Positions 1-5,242 of a DNA stretch of 5,242 nt are shown one piece after another. Position 1 is the first letter of the stretch. Each line of letters begins with the position of its first letter. A model generated the notes under the pieces. It was not told the DNA's origin, ran no database searches, and saw only the letters and a list, made by a program, of their open reading frames with translations. The stretch comes from a bacterium. Lineage in GTDB: Bacteria; Spirochaetota; JAHITG01. Location of the stretch: NCBI GenBank assembly GCA_028711675.1, contig JAQTRT010000220.1, forward strand, positions 1 to 5,242. The letters are read 5' to 3'. The position numbers and the translations under genes are program-made.

Positions 1-1
1 G

Positions 2-610
2 CCTCCGTACGGCGGAAGGAAACACCCCCACCAGGAATTCATCAAGATCAATACGCAGAACATCCTCTTTATCATGGGAGGAGCCTTCATCGGCCTGGAG
101 GAGATCACACTGAAAAGGATTGGACGGAAGCAGATCGGCTTTAAAATGACGGATAAAGAGCTGATCAAGGATGAAACGGCCAAGAGCGAGATACTGCGGA
201 AGGTCATCCCTGATGATCTCATTAAATACGGTCTTATCCCGGAATTTGTGGGTCGTGTACCTGTTTATGCCGTATGCAACGCCCTGACCATGCCGGACCT
301 TAAACGGATCCTGACAGAACCGAAGAACGCTCTGATCAAGCAGTATGAAAAAATGTTGGAAATGGAGGGGATAAAGCTGAAATTTACCGATACTGCTATT
401 GAGGCCATCACACAGCAGGCTTTTAAGCAGAAAACAGGTGCAAGAGGGCTCAGATCCATCCTGGAAAGGATCATGCTCGATATTATGTATGAAATACCCT
501 CTATGACCAATGTTTCCGAGTGTATCGTGGATGAAGATGTCGTTCTACAAGAACAAAAGCCCAAGCTGATCTATAATGAGGCCTTTGAGGAGAATCAAAA
601 ATCAGCATGA
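2..610 (+). CDS. clpX: ClpX, ATP-dependent unfoldase subunit of the Clp protease (C-terminal part, 5' end cut by the window)
   Basis: The reading frame is open from the left edge and encodes the last 202 residues of ClpX, the hexameric AAA+ unfoldase that feeds unfolded proteins into ClpP in the cytoplasm. Counting from the first full codon, the fragment shows the RKH substrate-entry loop (residues 6-8, in PPYGGRKHP), the strand NILFIMGGAF (20-29), the IGF tripeptide of the ClpP-docking loop (45-47), the arginine-finger motif LIPEFVGR (Arg about 85) and the sensor-2 motif GARGLRS (Arg about 148). The zinc-binding domain, Walker A and Walker B lie upstream of the window. An internal ATG at position 74 is not the start, because family-conserved sequence continues before it. 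The retained IGF loop predicts a ClpP partner, which is not visible here. The stop overlaps the lon start as ATGA. Identification is very secure from conserved motifs. Confidence 0.97.
   Translation, partial: PPYGGRKHPHQEFIKINTQNILFIMGGAFIGLEEITLKRIGRKQIGFKMTDKELIKDETAKSEILRKVIPDDLIKYGLIPEFVGRVPVYAVCNALTMPDLKRILTEPKNALIKQYEKMLEMEGIKLKFTDTAIEAITQQAFKQKTGARGLRSILERIMLDIMYEIPSMTNVSECIVDEDVVLQEQKPKLIYNEAFEENQKSA
587..592 (+). promoter_or_regulatory. Shine-Dalgarno-like GAGGAG before lon, inside clpX
   Basis: GAGGAG lies within the last codons of clpX, 14 nt before the lon ATG at 607. The spacing is longer than ideal. Together with the ATGA stop/start overlap, it suggests that lon translation relies largely on coupling to clpX, with this site helping ribosomes that have just terminated to restart. 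Confidence 0.45.
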
Positions 611-3108
611 AGATCTTAGGCATCCCTAAAAAGAACGAGAAAAAAGAGAAAGAGCCGATTACCTCCTTCAAAGAATCTTATCCTATCATTCCCCTGAAGA
701 ATCTTGTGGTATTCCCGACCATGACCTATCCTTTTATGGTAGGCCGGAAAATATCCATCAACGCCGTTGAAGTAGCCATGAAAACGGATAAAAAGGTCTT
801 CCTGGTCATGCAGAAAAAATCCGAGATCGAGCATCCCAAACAGGCGGACCTCCATAAAGTAGGGACCATCTGCGAGATCCTCCAGATTCTGAAGATACCG
901 GACGGGACCATCAAGGTCCTTGTGGAAGGCCTGAAACGGGCCAAGGTCAAGGATATATTCAAGGAAGAAGAGTATTATAAATCGAACGTCGAGATACTCG
1001 ATCCTTCCGTAGAACAGGATAAAAAACTGGAACTGGAAGGACAGGTCCGGCACGTAAAGCAGTTATTCGAAGACTATGTCAAGTACAATAAAAGGGTCCC
1101 GCCGGAGAGCATGATCACCATCATGAGCACGGATGACCCGGGCACCATATCCGACCTTATCATTTCCCAGCTTTCCTCCAAACCCGACGACAAACAAAAG
1201 ATCCTGGAACAGATGGACCTTATCAAGCGTTTCAAGGATCTGGCTATTTTTATCTCCAATGAGATAGAGATATCCAAAGTGGAAAAAGAGGTACAGGAAA
1301 AGGTCCGCAAACAGCTGGAAAAAACACAGAAGGAATATTACCTCCAGGAACAGATGAAAGTCATCAAGAAGGAACTGGGTGATAAAGGCGATTACCTGGA
1401 TGAGATCGAAGAATTGAAAGAAAAAATAAAGAAAGCCAAGCTCCCCAAGGAAACTCTTGAGAAATGCGAGAAAGAGCTGAGCCGGCTGGAAAAAATGCCG
1501 CCCCTTTCCGCTGAATCCTCTGTGATCCGGACCTATATCGACTGGCTGCTGGACCTGCCCTGGTCCGAAAAATCAACCGATAAAGTGGATATCAAGGAAT
1601 CTAAAAGGATCCTGGACGAGGACCATTACGGCCTGAAAAAGATCAAGGAGAGGATACTGGAATATATTGCCGTACGGAAACTGGCCAAGAAAGCCAAAGG
1701 CCAGATCCTCTGCTTTGTGGGACCTCCCGGTGTCGGCAAGACATCACTGGCCCGTTCCATTGCCCGGAGCCTCGGCCGGAACTTCGTCCGTATCTCCCTG
1801 GGAGGCGTTCGCGATGAGGCCGAGATCCGCGGTCACCGCAGGACCTATGTGGGCGCCCTGCCGGGCCGCATCGTCCAGGGGATGAAAAAAGCAAAATACA
1901 AGAATCCTGTCTTCCTCCTGGATGAGGTGGATAAGATGTCCACGGATTTCCGCGGCGACCCTTCAGCCGCGCTGCTGGAAGTACTGGACCCTGAACAGAA
2001 TAATTCTTTCTCCGACCATTACATAGAGCTCCCTTATGACCTCTCTGATGTTTTTTTTATTACAACGGCCAATACCATTGATCCCATTCCACGGGCCCTG
2101 CTGGACAGGATGGAGCTTATCTCCATACCCGGTTATACGGAAGACGAGAAGGTCCATATCGCCGAGCAGTTCCTTGTAAAAAAACAGCTGGATGAGAACG
2201 GATTGACCGCGGATAACATGGAATTAGGGCATCAGAGCCTTTACGCCATCATACGCTCCTATACACGGGAAGCCGGTGTGCGTGAACTGGAAAGAACGAT
2301 CGCGTCGATCTGCAGAAAAGTGGCCAGGGATATCGTAGAGAATGAAACGAAAAAATGCACAATTATCAAAGCCGTTTCCCTGAAAAAATATCTCGGCCCT
2401 GAAAAGTTCAGGTTCGGTGAAGCCGAGAAGAAGGATGAGATCGGCGTTGCTACCGGATTGGCCTGGACCGAAGCCGGCGGAGACATCATTTCCGTCGAGG
2501 TTTCCATTGTCCCCGGTTCGGGAAAACTGATCCTGACGGGAAAACTGGGGGAGGTATTCCAGGAATCGGCGCAAGCCGCCCTTTCTTTTGCACGTTCGAG
2601 AGCCAAACAGTATAATCTGCCGCTTGAATTTTATAAAAAGAACGACATCCATATTCATGTACCCGAAGGCGCTGTGCCGAAAGACGGACCCTCAGCCGGT
2701 ATCACACTGGCTTCCGCACTTATCTCAGCCCTGTCCCGTATTCCCATCCGGAAGGACGTGGCCATGACCGGCGAGATAACACTGCGCGGAAAGGTCCTGC
2801 CTATCGGCGGAGTGAAAGAGAAAGTGCTTTCAGCCCATAGAGCTGACATCAATAATGTGATCCTGCCTGTGGAAAATAAAAAGGATTTTGAAGATATACC
2901 TCAGCAGGTCCAGAGCAGGATCAAATTCCATTTTGTCGAAACCATGGATGAGGTCCTGAAGATCTGCCTGTCCCATAAAAAAACAAAAAGGACCGCGTCC
3001 AACCGGCCGGACGAACCCAGCTCCAGGGCCCAGGTCCATAAAAAGGCCGGAATGGCCAGAAAGGATACGGCAGATTATAAATCGGATGAAATTCAACCTT
3101 CGCTATAA
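607..3108 (+). CDS. lon: ATP-dependent protease Lon (LonA type)
   Basis: This is a complete 833-residue LonA, a cytoplasmic homohexameric AAA+ serine protease that degrades misfolded and regulatory proteins. In order: a Lys/Glu-rich leader (1-24); the N-terminal substrate-binding LON domain, from YPIIPLKNLVVFP at 25 to about 220; a helical coiled-coil stretch (about 220-300) with EYYLQEQMK at 243-251; the AAA+ module with Walker A GPPGVGKT (372-379, Lys378), pore-loop Tyr414, Walker B FLLDEVDK (Asp439, Glu440), sensor-1 Asn489, arginine finger Arg501 and sensor-2 Arg559; and the protease domain with Ser696 in PKDGPSAG and Lys739 in GGVKEK. The Ser-Lys spacing of 43 equals that of E. coli Lon (Ser679/Lys722). 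It is about 50 residues longer than E. coli Lon, through the leader and a hydrophilic tail (789-833). The start is fixed by the ATGA overlap with clpX, which leaves no room for a lon-specific intergenic promoter. Its 3' end overlaps the next gene by 23 nt. Confidence 0.98.
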   Translation: MKILGIPKKNEKKEKEPITSFKESYPIIPLKNLVVFPTMTYPFMVGRKISINAVEVAMKTDKKVFLVMQKKSEIEHPKQADLHKVGTICEILQILKIPDGTIKVLVEGLKRAKVKDIFKEEEYYKSNVEILDPSVEQDKKLELEGQVRHVKQLFEDYVKYNKRVPPESMITIMSTDDPGTISDLIISQLSSKPDDKQKILEQMDLIKRFKDLAIFISNEIEISKVEKEVQEKVRKQLEKTQKEYYLQEQMKVIKKELGDKGDYLDEIEELKEKIKKAKLPKETLEKCEKELSRLEKMPPLSAESSVIRTYIDWLLDLPWSEKSTDKVDIKESKRILDEDHYGLKKIKERILEYIAVRKLAKKAKGQILCFVGPPGVGKTSLARSIARSLGRNFVRISLGGVRDEAEIRGHRRTYVGALPGRIVQGMKKAKYKNPVFLLDEVDKMSTDFRGDPSAALLEVLDPEQNNSFSDHYIELPYDLSDVFFITTANTIDPIPRALLDRMELISIPGYTEDEKVHIAEQFLVKKQLDENGLTADNMELGHQSLYAIIRSYTREAGVRELERTIASICRKVARDIVENETKKCTIIKAVSLKKYLGPEKFRFGEAEKKDEIGVATGLAWTEAGGDIISVEVSIVPGSGKLILTGKLGEVFQESAQAALSFARSRAKQYNLPLEFYKKNDIHIHVPEGAVPKDGPSAGITLASALISALSRIPIRKDVAMTGEITLRGKVLPIGGVKEKVLSAHRADINNVILPVENKKDFEDIPQQVQSRIKFHFVETMDEVLKICLSHKKTKRTASNRPDEPSSRAQVHKKAGMARKDTADYKSDEIQPSL

Positions 3109-3955
3109 AATCATTATCATCCTGTTCCTTTTCTGCTCCTGTGAGAATAAGATCACGGCACCGGAAAGAGTGATCGTCCCGCCCGTGGGGATAGACGTAA
3201 CGGGTTATGACAAAGGCATAACGGTCAAATTCTACGGGAAGAACGTGGAAGAAGGTTTCAAAGGGTATAATGTTTATATCTCGAAAACTCCGGGCATCGA
3301 CCGGACAAGCCTCTCTCCGGTCCCCAATGCTTATAATTCCACACCCACACTGATGTACGGTTACGGGGCGTGTTATCCTGATGCTTCAGAAAAATCTTAC
3401 ATAACACTTTATCAGACATCGGTTCATGGTGCTATCAGCAACCATCAGTTATACTATGTGGCTGTCTCGGCCTATGCCGTGATCGGCAACGGAAAATACG
3501 AGAGTCCTTTGAGCGAAGAGAAGGGCATCATCATCCAGTCCGTAGATTCCAACACATTATATAACAACGCTATTTCCGGAAAAAGCAATGACGGGATACT
3601 CTTCCCGGGGAGCGGGACCGGCCAGGTGAAGAACGCGCCGGATACAGTCACCAATAACTGGGGAGGAGACCTCTTTTTTAAACTAAGGAGTCTGAACGGG
3701 TCCATCCTTCCCGTACTTTCTGTGGAATCATGCGGGACAGGCATACAGGACATGGGATATTATCCGAGCCTGGATGATGTCAGTTATGTCCCGGCTGCAG
3801 GTTATATTACCGGTGATTCTATCCTGGTCCAGGAGAATCATGTTTATATCCTGTACAAGAACGGTACCTGTATCAAGATATATATCCGGGATATTCTGGG
3901 CAGCGCCACAAGCCTGAACTCCGATGTAGCCGTTAATATGAAATTTGCATATTGA
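3086..3955 (+). CDS. Putative lipoprotein with an FN3-like domain, function unknown
   Basis: I do not recognise a named family for this 289-residue protein. The N-terminus has a basic n-region (Lys2, Arg6, Lys8), a hydrophobic core (9-16, IIIILFLF) and a lipobox-like FCSC with probable lipidated Cys19, followed by Glu20, so it is likely membrane-anchored and exposed outside the cytoplasm. Residues about 33-152 read as one fibronectin type III-like beta sandwich: alternating strands, GFKGYNVYIS (57-66), YYVAVSAYA (123-131) and a closing SPLSEEKGIII. The C-terminal half (about 153-289) is separate. Its NHVYILYKNGTCIKIYIRDI (251-270) resembles the short 'G-x-Y-x-hydrophobic-K-x-G-x-y-x-K-hydrophobic' strand pair seen in some secreted beta-rich lipoproteins. 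Cysteines outside the signal are 96, 216 and 262. The start at 3086 lies inside lon and has no good Shine-Dalgarno, so translation is probably coupled to lon. The lipoprotein call is fairly sure; FN3 is an inference from pattern. Confidence 0.85.
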   Translation: MKFNLRYKIIIILFLFCSCENKITAPERVIVPPVGIDVTGYDKGITVKFYGKNVEEGFKGYNVYISKTPGIDRTSLSPVPNAYNSTPTLMYGYGACYPDASEKSYITLYQTSVHGAISNHQLYYVAVSAYAVIGNGKYESPLSEEKGIIIQSVDSNTLYNNAISGKSNDGILFPGSGTGQVKNAPDTVTNNWGGDLFFKLRSLNGSILPVLSVESCGTGIQDMGYYPSLDDVSYVPAAGYITGDSILVQENHVYILYKNGTCIKIYIRDILGSATSLNSDVAVNMKFAY

Positions 3956-3958
3956 AAA

Positions 3959-4052
3959 GATTTACCGGCAGGATTTACAGGATTAAAAATATTCAACCAT
4001 TTTAATCCTGTTTATTTATAATTCTGTTATCCTGTTTTTTGTAATCCTGTCT
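3959..4052. repeat. Intergenic array of short CAGGATT / AATCCTG units in both orientations
   Basis: The left arm carries GATTTAC (3959-3965), CAGGATTTA (3969-3977) and CAGGATTAA (3978-3986) as near-tandem units. After an 11-nt spacer the same motif returns inverted: TTTTAATCCTGT (4000-4011), then degenerate direct copies TAATTCTGTT (4019-4028), TATCCTGTT (4028-4036, sharing one base) and TAATCCTGTC (4042-4051). The unit is about 9-10 bp. I recall similar AATCCTGT/ACAGGATT strings as dispersed intergenic repeats in unrelated environmental bacterial genomes, which would make this one copy of a family; a genome-wide count is needed to show that. No open frame or transposase is associated. Confidence 0.65.
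3977..4011 (+). terminator. Hairpin after the lipoprotein gene, possible transcription terminator
   Basis: ACAGGATTAAAA (3977-3988) and TTTTAATCCTGT (4000-4011) are perfect reverse complements, giving a 12-bp stem with an 11-nt loop. It begins 21 nt after the lipoprotein stop and is followed by T-rich TTTATTTATAATT. The position suits termination of the clpX-lon-lipoprotein transcript. The stem is A/T-rich (4 G-C pairs of 12) and the downstream T tract is interrupted, so termination could be leaky. The near-symmetry means it could also form from the opposite strand. The hairpin is part of the repeat array, so it may be repeat structure rather than a dedicated terminator. Confidence 0.45.
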
Positions 4053-4070
4053 ATTCTTTCTTTTTTTATT

Positions 4071-4099
4071 TTTCTGTTGTAATAATTTTTTATTATACT
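4071..4099 (+). promoter_or_regulatory. Candidate promoter for lemA
   Basis: TATACT (4094-4099) is a good -10 match (TATAAT) in a strongly T/A-rich stretch. At 17-bp spacing the -35 position is TTTCTG (4071-4076), which matches TTGACA poorly. A start of transcription near 4106 would give a leader of about 32 nt before the lemA ATG. The repeat/hairpin just upstream separates this from the lon transcript. AT-rich DNA yields chance -10 matches, so this is tentative. Confidence 0.35.
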
Positions 4100-4122
4100 A
4101 TTTTTAATGTTATGAATTCAAT

Positions 4123-4130
4123 AAAGGGAG
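4123..4130 (+). promoter_or_regulatory. Strong ribosome binding site of lemA
   Basis: AAAGGGAG ends 7 nt before the ATG at 4138, with an A-rich spacer. It is the clearest Shine-Dalgarno in the window and fixes the lemA start. Confidence 0.75.
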
Positions 4131-4137
4131 AAAAAAT

Positions 4138-4680
4138 ATGATCATATTCCTGATCGTGCTCGCCATCCTGGCATTCTGGTTCATAGCCATTTATAACGGT
4201 TTTATCAGGCTGAGGAACCGGGCAGATGAAGCCTGGAGCGGTATCGATGTCCAGCTGAAACGGCGTTATGACCTGATACCCAATGTTGTTGAGACCGTGA
4301 AAGGCTACGCCAAACATGAGCAGGGGACCTTTCAAAAAGTAGTCCAGGCCAGAGCCCAGGCCATCAATGCCTCGGGCGTGAAAGCCCAGGCTGAAGCAGA
4401 GAATATGCTGACCGGCGCGCTCAAGTCCCTTTTTGCCGTTGCGGAAGCTTATCCTGACCTGAAAGCGAATCAGAATTTCATGGAACTGCAGAAGACCCTG
4501 GCCGAACTGGAAGAGCAGATCCAGATGTCCAGAAGATATTATAACGGCGTGGTCCGGGATTATAACATCCAGTGCGAAGCTTTCCCTTCGGCTCTCATCG
4601 CCAGTATGTTCGCGTTTAAAAAACGGGATTTCTTTGAGATCAATGAATCTGAAAAGCAGAATGTAAAAGTATCATTCTAG
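4138..4680 (+). CDS. lemA: LemA family membrane protein
   Basis: This 180-residue protein is a full-length LemA family member. Residues 2-20 (IIFLIVLAILAFWFIAIYN) form the single N-terminal membrane helix. The family signature follows: NGFIRLRNRADEAWSGID, then VQLKRRYDLIPNVVETVKGYAKHEQ (about 38-62), and further on the conserved helix LAELEEQIQMSRRYYNGVVRDYN (about 121-143) and FPSALIASMF. The soluble part of known LemA structures is an all-helical bundle, matching the absence of strand-like segments here. LemA is an envelope-associated protein whose molecular role is not settled; it is not an enzyme by any motif visible. The name comes from an antigen/phenotype and should not be confused with the GacS-type kinase also once called LemA. 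It has its own RBS and likely its own promoter, and is followed 74 nt later by a DUF2207 gene, a frequent companion. Confidence 0.95.
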   Translation: MIIFLIVLAILAFWFIAIYNGFIRLRNRADEAWSGIDVQLKRRYDLIPNVVETVKGYAKHEQGTFQKVVQARAQAINASGVKAQAEAENMLTGALKSLFAVAEAYPDLKANQNFMELQKTLAELEEQIQMSRRYYNGVVRDYNIQCEAFPSALIASMFAFKKRDFFEINESEKQNVKVSF

Positions 4681-4743
4681 ATCAAACCATTAAGAACTGG
4701 TCTCATACGATCTTTACCCGGTCATAAACATTACCATTTCAGC

Positions 4744-4748
4744 GAGGG
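4744..4748 (+). promoter_or_regulatory. Ribosome binding site of the DUF2207 gene
   Basis: GAGGG lies 6 nt before the ATG at 4755 and 9 nt before a second in-frame ATG at 4758. Either could start translation; the two choices differ by one methionine only. Confidence 0.6.
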
Positions 4749-4754
4749 TGAAAT

Positions 4755-5242
4755 ATGATGAAAAACAAATTCCTTTTTTTGGTTGCCCTCTTCTTTTTTA
4801 TCATAACCGCTGTCCTTCCTCTTACCGGCCAGCAGGAATGGATAGATCATTTTTCCAGTGAGATATGGATTAAAGAAGACGGGTCCATGGATGTGATTGA
4901 GACAATCCGTGTACGGTGCAATCAAGACCAGATCCAGCACGGTATTTACCGGGATTTTCCCACGCGATACAAAGACCGGCTGGGACATTCCTATCATGTG
5001 GCTTTTCAGGTCCTGAATGTGAAACGAGACAACCGGACCGAATCCTATTTTACAAAGGACCTCTCCAACGGTATCAGGGTCTATATCGGCGATAAAAATT
5101 ATAACCTTTCCCCGGGTGATTATACCTATCAGCTGAGCTATCATACGGACAGGCAGCTCGGATTCTTCAACGATCATGATGAGCTTTACTGGAACGTAAC
5201 AGGGAACAACTGGTCCTTCATAATCCTGTGGGCCGACTGTAT
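4755..5242 (+). CDS. DUF2207 domain-containing secreted/membrane protein (N-terminal part, 3' end cut by the window)
   Basis: The frame is open from ATG 4755 to the right edge, giving the first 162 residues. Lys3 and Lys5 followed by a hydrophobic core (6-21) make a signal peptide or N-terminal membrane anchor, with a possible cleavage after LTG (residue 25) before QQEW. The rest matches the N-terminal DUF2207 domain: an early beta segment IDHFSSEIWIKEDGSMDVIETIRV, then HGIYRDFPTRYKDRLG, a middle NGIRVYIGDKNYNLSPGDYTYQLSYHT, and the highly characteristic RQLGFFNDHDELYWNVTGNNW near the end. Family members usually continue to 500-700 residues with further membrane helices and often a Gly/Ser-rich end, none of which is visible here. 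The biochemical function is unknown. Placement 74 nt after lemA with no terminator between them suggests co-transcription and a shared envelope role. The alternative start at 4758 cannot be excluded. Confidence 0.93.
   Translation, partial: MMKNKFLFLVALFFFIITAVLPLTGQQEWIDHFSSEIWIKEDGSMDVIETIRVRCNQDQIQHGIYRDFPTRYKDRLGHSYHVAFQVLNVKRDNRTESYFTKDLSNGIRVYIGDKNYNLSPGDYTYQLSYHTDRQLGFFNDHDELYWNVTGNNWSFIILWADC

Noticed and set aside
74..610. ClpX starting at the ATG at 74 as a short stand-alone protein.
   Set aside because: The frame is open to the left edge and the preceding 24 codons encode conserved ClpX sequence including the RKH loop, so this is a window cut and not a truncated gene.
2224..2658. 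Long open frames on the - strand across lon (also 616-1053, 1643-1894 and 2830-3096).
   Set aside because: They lie antisense to a fully conserved lon, have no recognisable protein features or ribosome sites, and are explained by codon use on the + strand.
3959..4052. A CRISPR array.
   Set aside because: Units are only 9-10 bp, occur in both orientations, and have no regular unique spacers; no cas genes are near.
4681..4754. A terminator or separate promoter between lemA and the DUF2207 gene.
   Set aside because: Only a weak ACCA...TGGT match (4-bp stem) is seen, with no T tract and no convincing -10/-35 pair.
4731..5177. A 148-codon open frame on the - strand under the DUF2207 gene.
   Set aside because: The + strand encodes clear DUF2207 family motifs with a signal peptide and RBS; the reverse frame shows nothing recognisable.
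5210..5242. A possible frameshift at the end of the DUF2207 gene, because the family usually reads W-x-F-P-I here and this one reads WSFIILWAD.
   Set aside because: The frame stays open and the spacing of conserved positions still fits (Ile and Ala in the expected places), so a substitution is enough to explain it; too little sequence remains to judge.

Overview
The window is a moderate-GC bacterial chromosomal segment in which every recognisable gene lies on the + strand. It has two parts. Positions 2-3955 hold a protein-quality-control run: the C-terminal half of clpX (cut by the left edge), a complete ATP-dependent protease Lon, and a small lipoprotein of unknown function. These three genes overlap end to start (ATGA between clpX and lon, 23 nt between lon and the lipoprotein gene), so they almost certainly share one transcript. 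Positions 4138-5242 hold an envelope pair: LemA, and the start of a secreted DUF2207 protein cut by the right edge.

The two parts are separated by 182 bp (3956-4137). The left half of this gap is an array of short CAGGATT / AATCCTG units in both orientations. Its arms form a perfect 12-bp hairpin 21 nt after the lipoprotein stop, which may act as the terminator of the clpX-lon-lipoprotein transcript. The right half is very T/A-rich and carries a plausible promoter and a good Shine-Dalgarno sequence for lemA. This gap is the part of the window least explained by ordinary gene content.

ClpX unfolds substrates for ClpP (clpP is not visible and would be expected upstream), while Lon unfolds and degrades substrates within one polypeptide. 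All catalytic and ATPase motifs of Lon are intact. LemA and DUF2207 proteins commonly occur together and are membrane/envelope proteins without a settled biochemical function.

The organism cannot be named from this sequence. Lipoprotein and secreted-protein signals, and a lipoprotein with an FN3-like fold, suggest an environmental bacterium with a Gram-negative type envelope. The clpX-lon order is widespread and does not decide the phylum. I see no mobile element, RNA gene, CRISPR array or defence system. The best candidates for something undescribed are the intergenic repeat and the lipoprotein coupled to lon.
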